Assembly: GCF_030253575.1 (NCBI RefSeq)
Contig: NC_080561.1
Span: forward strand, 8,714,501-8,778,500
Length of the DNA stretch: 64,000 bases
Direction of reading: 5' to 3'
DNA from: Rhododendron vialii
Lineage: Eukaryota; Streptophyta; Magnoliopsida; Ericales; Ericaceae
The first letter of the stretch is position 1; the number at the start of each line of letters is the position of its first letter. A model generated the notes under the pieces. That model saw only the letters and a program-made list of their open reading frames with translations, made no database searches and was not told the origin of the DNA. Of the stretch, positions 59,264 to 64,000 are shown one piece after another. A program made the translations under genes and the position numbers.

Positions 59264-60073
59264 TGATGCGCACCTAATATTGTAGATATTTGGTGCGACT
59301 AGTCCCGTTTTATGTTGCTTTAACTTGCGTTTGTTTAGCTTTTATAATGATATTGCACGTAAGGTTTGTTTTTAGTGTTTTCAGGTAAAACGTGCAAATA
59401 AGGCGCATTTCAACGCCTTGGATGGCCCAAGTGCTTCCAAGTATCCGAAGACCCTGTCGGTCCCTTAAAATCTGTCTAAGTATGGAAAAATGACTTTCAG
59501 AAAAAGTATCGATTCTCGAGATTAAAAATGGCGGTAATTGATCCTTGAATTTTTGTAAGAGTAACTACAAAGTTACAAGGTTTTATTTGAAGAGCAAGGT
59601 CATATTTTGAGCCATTTTCTCTTGCGAAAAATGTGCAGATTTCCATTTTACACTAAAAGTGGGGGGTTGACATTTTGATTTAATTGGAATCTTGAAATTC
59701 TGGTAATGCCATTGTTTCCAAATGGGGGGTACTTTCTTATTTTCATTAAATAAATTAAAGTAAAGAAAAGGTAAAAGAAAGGTTTAAAATGTAGTCTTTA
59801 CTTTTAGAGAATGAAAATAAGGTGCTGTGAAGCTGTGGAAGTTGCTGGGAGCCGTCGGGTGCCAAGTCTTGGAGGCTGGCCTGAAGTTTTGGAGATAAGC
59901 TCTGCGTATCGATACGGCTTATGGACCATATCGATACGCGTTGGTTAATTGGGCAGGCAGAGAGTTCCGTATCGATACGGACATAATCTGTATCGATACG
60001 GGATTGTTACGGGAGATTGGCCTTTTCAGCTTAACAATGTGGTATCGATACTTTGCTTAATCTGTATCGATAT
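58851..60073. repeat. Dispersed TATCGATA palindromes in two clusters
   Basis: About eleven copies of the self-complementary TATCGATA (one with a mismatch) lie at 58851-58972 and 59906-60073, often extended to GTATCGATAC or GGTATCGATACC. Confidence 0.85.
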
Positions 60074-60978
60074 GGAGAGCTTTCGGCCAGATATTTTGCT
60101 ACTTTTTGGGCTTTTCATTTATGGAATACTTGCCTTTAATAGCATGTTTTTAGATATTTGAGGAGAGAGAAACCCATTGTGTATAAATAGGGGTCTCCTC
60201 TCTCCCCTTTGGTATCTAGTTAATTATTAGCTTTAATTTTTCCTCCATTAATGTCTTTCATGCTTTTCCTATAGTAATTTCCTTAGAACTCAAGTAAGTA
60301 TTTACTTTATGTTAATTTCTCGTTTACTAATGTTGTAGCTACGCTTTGGATCTTTGCATAAATCAAGTTTATTTCTGTTTCTATCGGTTAATCATGTTTT
60401 CATTTCCTAGCATAATTTCTAGTCTTTTCAATATGTGTGAGTAGTCGATAGGCCAAGTCTCGGGGTAATCTTTCCCGAGTATTTAGGTGGTTATTTGGTT
60501 CTCAAACCTTCGGGCTTAAAATCTTGGTTTTCGAAATTTCATTAACCTAGTCTTTTTGGTCTAAGCAAGGCGTGCTAACTCCTTGGTATGAAGTTTAGTC
60601 AAGCGGTCTTGGCAAGCGACATATTGAGGGCTCGTGGCCCCCTACGTGTTAGATACATTAGCAAAAGTAGGTTTGTTTAGTTCCGGTTAATCACATCTCT
60701 CGATAAACATAGTCTTTTAAAGCTAAATCTTCCGGGCGTGAGCACGCGGTCGTGGCTCTCGCCTGAGTTATATTGAGAACCGGTAACATCCTTTGTCAAG
60801 GGTTAGACGATCCCTAGACTTGCCTCCTTTAAGTTAATCGAGCGTTTTCCAGTCTTTTGCCTTGGCAATTTTCCACCGTCAGAAGCAAAACCAAGTTGGC
60901 CGTCTTAAACGCCACAATCCACCTTATAAAACTTACACTACGTAGGTATAAGTGACACAGAAATAACAACGAGCGTCA
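59264..60978 (+). mobile_element. Solo-LTR-like fossil, ~1.7 kb
   Basis: It starts TGATGCGCACC and could end AACGAGCGTCA, the TG…CA pattern of an LTR. A TATAAATAG box at 60182 lies in a spot expected for U3/R, followed by a CT-rich start region. No internal coding domain or matching partner LTR is present, so it is best read as a solo LTR. No clear TSD; family unknown, possibly Gypsy. Confidence 0.5.
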
Positions 60979-61414
60979 TACATTAAATTCTATTATTTCA
61001 ATTAAGTACTCATTAGTGACGGAATCAATACGATGATACAATAAATAGCATCATTAAAAAACTATAATGACAAATCACTGACAATTATCCAATAAATCGA
61101 TAATTATGTGACTATCTTTTTGGTCATTAAAATAGATGTAATCGATATCTGTTATCGTTTGGGAAAAAAAAAAAAAAAACCATCCCACTTCCTTTTCCTT
61201 GCTTCTTCCTTTCTTTTCTTTTATTCTTTTATGTCGATGTATCCATTATCAAGTTTTATTCATAAATTTCTCTTTCGCCGATCATAGAAAAAACAACTAC
61301 ACACAATTTCAACAAGACCGATAATGCCTCCGAAATCTCTTCCAACATAAATGAGAAAGTAGATTTAAAGGATTATCTTTCGGTACTCATTATCAGCTGA
61401 TCCTACCAAAAATT

Positions 61415-61510
61415 GCCTCCTAGCTTAATTGGTAGAGTACGTAATGAACACTTTATTTATCGAGCTAGGGTTCTAACCCCACCCACCACTCCCCCTACCG
61501 GTAGGATAGT
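61415..61510 (+). mobile_element. tRNA-like SINE head
   Basis: TAGCTTAATTGGTAGAGTA (box A) and GGGTTCTAACCCC (box B) are spaced as in a tRNA, but the anticodon arm does not fold, so it is a SINE or tRNA relic. Confidence 0.55.
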
Positions 61511-61758
61511 GTATATAGAATAGGATTTCCTACAGGGGGGGGTCTGGACCGTCTGGTGCGACATATATATTGTTGCATAAATGCATAGCCTTCCACTTGA
61601 AAAGCTGACACTTTGAGCGGAATTGGGTTTTGATCAATTGTTCTAAAGGAATCGGGCTTTTACAGTCGCGGAGCTATGTTGGGGTTTGGGTTGGCTCCGG
61701 ACCCTCTCTAATATTCAAGTTTTAAAATTTTTATTTTGTATATACCTTATTTTAATAT

Positions 61759-62136
61759 CGGAACGGTTCCGGAGACACCCAAAAAAATACCTAAAAAAAC
61801 ACCTCATAGTTCCTGATTAAATTTTGATGATCCGAGCCGCTCAATGTGATCAGAACGTGATTTTAAGGGTACTCATGAGAAATCAGCAAAAAAAATGACC
61901 AGGAAGGGCTTGATCCGAACAGTTTTGAACAGTTTTTTATTGAACGGTTCAAATAAAAACTGCTCAAATCAAGCCTTTTCCGATCATTTTTTTTGTTAAT
62001 TTCTAGCGGGCACCTTTAAAATCACATTCTGCACACATTGAACGGTTCGGATCATAAAAATTTGATCGGGAACTATGAGTTTGAGATTTGGGGTGTTTTT
62101 TTAGGTATTTTTTTGGGTGTCTCCGGAACCGTCCCG
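61759..62136. mobile_element. Palindromic MITE with CGGAACGGTTCC end
   Basis: CGGAACGGTTCCGGAGACAC faces GTGTCTCCGGAACCGTCCCG, with TAT on both sides. Internal arms share GAACGGTTCGGATCAT with other MITEs here. Confidence 0.8.
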
Positions 62137-62892
62137 TATTTTAAATATTATTGATAATTATTCGTGTATAGTTACTTATAATCTTAGTAATAATTTTGGT
62201 TTGAGTTGATAAAAAACTGATTATTTTATATTCTCATCTCAATTTTTTTCATAAATAAAAAATAACTACATGACTATCGAAGTTTACCAACAAAATTCAG
62301 GAAAAAGAAGTATATACACTCCCATTCCTAAATTAACCAACAGAATAACAATAGAAGTGGCTTTGTTCGGTTCACCGTTTAGTTTTAATTTTAGTTTTGT
62401 TTTCAATCATTACCTTATTTCTTTCTCCAATCATTATCTTATTTTTTCAATTATTACTTTCTCATCTCTCTCTATCTCTCTCCAATCATTACTCATATAT
62501 ATCTTCAATCATTACTCTATTTCTCTTTCCACCCACTACCAAAACTAAACTAAACTAAACTCTCAATATAACTCCTACTTTTAGTCTATACAAACTAGAC
62601 GAAAATTGATTTTGGCACTCAACTTTAATTTTTATCTTTTTTCTATTTAAAATTACAACAATACTCTTCCATGTGTGTGAGAAAGTGGATGAACACTGAC
62701 AAAATAAAGGGTAATCTGGTGATTTCACATAGGATAAAGTCAAAAAGTGGAGTGCCAATAACTAAATGTGTAATGCCAAATTCACTTTTCATGGACAAGT
62801 AGTTAATTTTCATTACTCACTCATCTTTTCTTTTTTTATTTTTTTTTTGGTACTTTGAAATATTACTCACTCCTCTTTGATCGTTATTCATT

Positions 62893-63200
62893 ATTCAGTC
62901 GGTCCCAAAAAGTTGATTTTTTCAGGAATTCAACTCTTTAAGGGAACACAATTATTACTCTTCCAAATAGTAAATGGATTTCCAAAAGTGCACTCCTTTT
63001 CAAAATATAATGATTTCTTTTTAAGTACTAATTCCTTTTCCATCCATTTTTTGTACTTATTTGAATATAAATATGGAAATGAAAAATAAAAAAGAAATAG
63101 TAATGACTCAATTTTTTCTCATTGACTAGTCGAAATTGACAAGAATTTTTGGACATCAAAAAAAAAAGAAAAGATGGACTAACTTTCTGGAACGAAAAAA
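62893..63200. mobile_element. Stowaway-like MITE, decayed
   Basis: The left end CAGTCGGTCCCAAAAAGTTG and right end AACTTTCTGGAACG are inverted relics of the family, close to the promoter of the right-edge gene. Confidence 0.5.
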
Positions 63201-63354
63201 GTATCCGCGGAACAAAAATATCATACGCACAATAGATAGAGAACTTCTAGCGTCCTCGTAACGTAGGTGTATTATACCTAATAAAAAAGGACAATCACTC
63301 GTTAGATACTACGTACGTAGATACCCAAATCATGACATAATCAAATGTTTGAAG

Positions 63355-63360
63355 TATAAA
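63355..63360 (+). promoter_or_regulatory. TATA box of the right-edge secreted gene
   Basis: TATAAA followed by ACC lies 66 bases before the ATG, predicting a transcript start near 63385-63390 and a leader of about 30-35 bases. Confidence 0.6.
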
Positions 63361-63420
63361 ACCAAAAGTCAAGAGAGGTTGAGAGGAGCCAACAAAAGTT
63401 GAAACTCACAAAGTGCAGAC

Positions 63421-64000
63421 ATGAGATCTCTATCATCAGCTGTCTTCTTCTTCCTCCTCTCCTTGCTTTTCTTGGTAAGCTTTCCTAATACAGACCACAC
63501 CAAGCATATATTTTTTTCGCTCATTTTTTTTTTAAATTATTGAACGGCTCGGATCATCCGTGTTCATGGTTGTCTACCGCATTTTGGTATAGTGACTCTA
63601 GACTTTTTGTTGATCAAGCACCTTATGTTAGATCATCGCCAATTCAGTTTTTTTTCTTTTCTTTTCTGAAATGATTTTTGGGGAAAAATAGTTAGAAGCT
63701 CGATCTGATATCGATAGATTGCAAACTCCATTAACCTATATCGCTTTTTTTCTTTTTCTTTTCCTAAATCTTTTTAGAATTTGTAGTTATCCCAAAAACC
63801 TCATTTCAATCCTTCTGTATGGAAAGGATGTTATCCTAGCTCTTATTCAAACTTTAGAAGTTTTGAGGAAAAATTGGGGATTTAATTTGATGAAGGAGTT
63901 GGTGCATCATTCTTCTTGTTCAAGTTTGTAGCTCTTTTTTCGCCTGTTTGAAATTTCGGAATTTTGGTGAATGAAATCGGGGCAGTCAGAGGGTCTCCTG
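63421..64000 (+). CDS. Unidentified secreted protein, first exon only (partial)
   Basis: An ATG at 63421 opens 18 codons, MRSLSSAVFFFLLSLLFL, a textbook signal peptide. They end exactly at a GTAAGC donor (exon 63421-63474). No matching acceptor with a recognisable domain appears before the right edge at 64000, so the mature protein lies outside the window. A TATAAA box sits 66 bases before the ATG. The layout (signal peptide alone in exon 1) is common among small secreted plant proteins such as GASA, defensin or EPF types, but nothing here tells which. Confidence 0.6.

Larger units (their letters stand above)
57150..61115. repeat. Similar host segments flanking the LTR-like region
   Basis: GCATCATTAAAAAAC and AATCACTGACNATTAT…CAATAAAT occur at 57150-57255 and again at 61040-61110 in the same order, enclosing the LTR-like fossils. 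Confidence 0.7.
60979..63350. other. Intergenic spacer before the right-edge gene
   Basis: No gene was recognised. It has a SINE fragment, a palindromic MITE, a pyrimidine-rich MITE-like stretch (62350-62570) and a Stowaway-like MITE. Confidence 0.65.

Noticed and set aside
61417-61495. A second tRNA gene
   Set aside because: Box A and box B are present, but acceptor and anticodon stems do not pair, so it is a SINE or tRNA relic.

Overview
This is nuclear DNA from a flowering plant, almost certainly a eudicot. It is AT-rich, its genes are split by GT-AG introns, and the proteins are closest to the Arabidopsis families I know. The species cannot be read from the window; a woody asterid such as Ericales would fit the repeat style, but that is a guess. 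No bacterial, viral or organellar gene blocks are present.

Host genes, left to right: (1) cyclase-associated protein CAP1, ten exons, 4454-9099 (+). (2) A GPI-anchored GH17 beta-1,3-glucanase with a C-terminal X8/CBM43 domain, six exons, 14874-24594 (+). (3) A tRNA-Glu(TTC), 26714-26785 (+). (4) The heterotrimeric G-protein beta subunit AGB1, six exons, 30453-35517 (+). (5) An intronless organelle-type mTERF gene, 36714-37577 (+). (6) A BURP-domain secreted protein, two exons, 43264-46546 (-). (7) The first, signal-peptide exon of an unidentified secreted protein cut by the right edge, 63421 onward (+). Joined at the splice sites given here, the spliced frames of genes 1, 2, 4 and 6 are open throughout and have family-typical lengths (473, 524, 377 and 281 aa).

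CAP1, the GH17 gene and AGB1 lie in the same order and orientation as their Arabidopsis counterparts around At4g34460-At4g34490, so the left half is a conserved microsynteny block whose spacers and introns have been inflated by transposons. The genes do not form one pathway. CAP1 recycles actin, the glucanase acts on callose at the cell surface, AGB1 signals at the plasma membrane, mTERF acts in plastids or mitochondria and the BURP protein is extracellular.

The rest is dense with small non-autonomous DNA transposons, many bounded here by target-site duplications (TSDs): Tourist/PIF-type with 3-bp TSDs, Mutator-type with 9-bp TSDs, and an hAT element with an 8-bp TSD. There are also tRNA-derived SINE remnants, LINE-type 3' tails, GA/CT microsatellites, local tandem duplications and LTR-like fossils at 57-61 kb. 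The most notable non-genic structure is a 1356-bp near-complete palindrome in a glucanase intron. Its inner arms belong to a fold-back core that recurs at seven other loci inside elements with different ends. I found no unprecedented multi-gene system; the unusual content is in the repeats and in the untranslated regions of AGB1.
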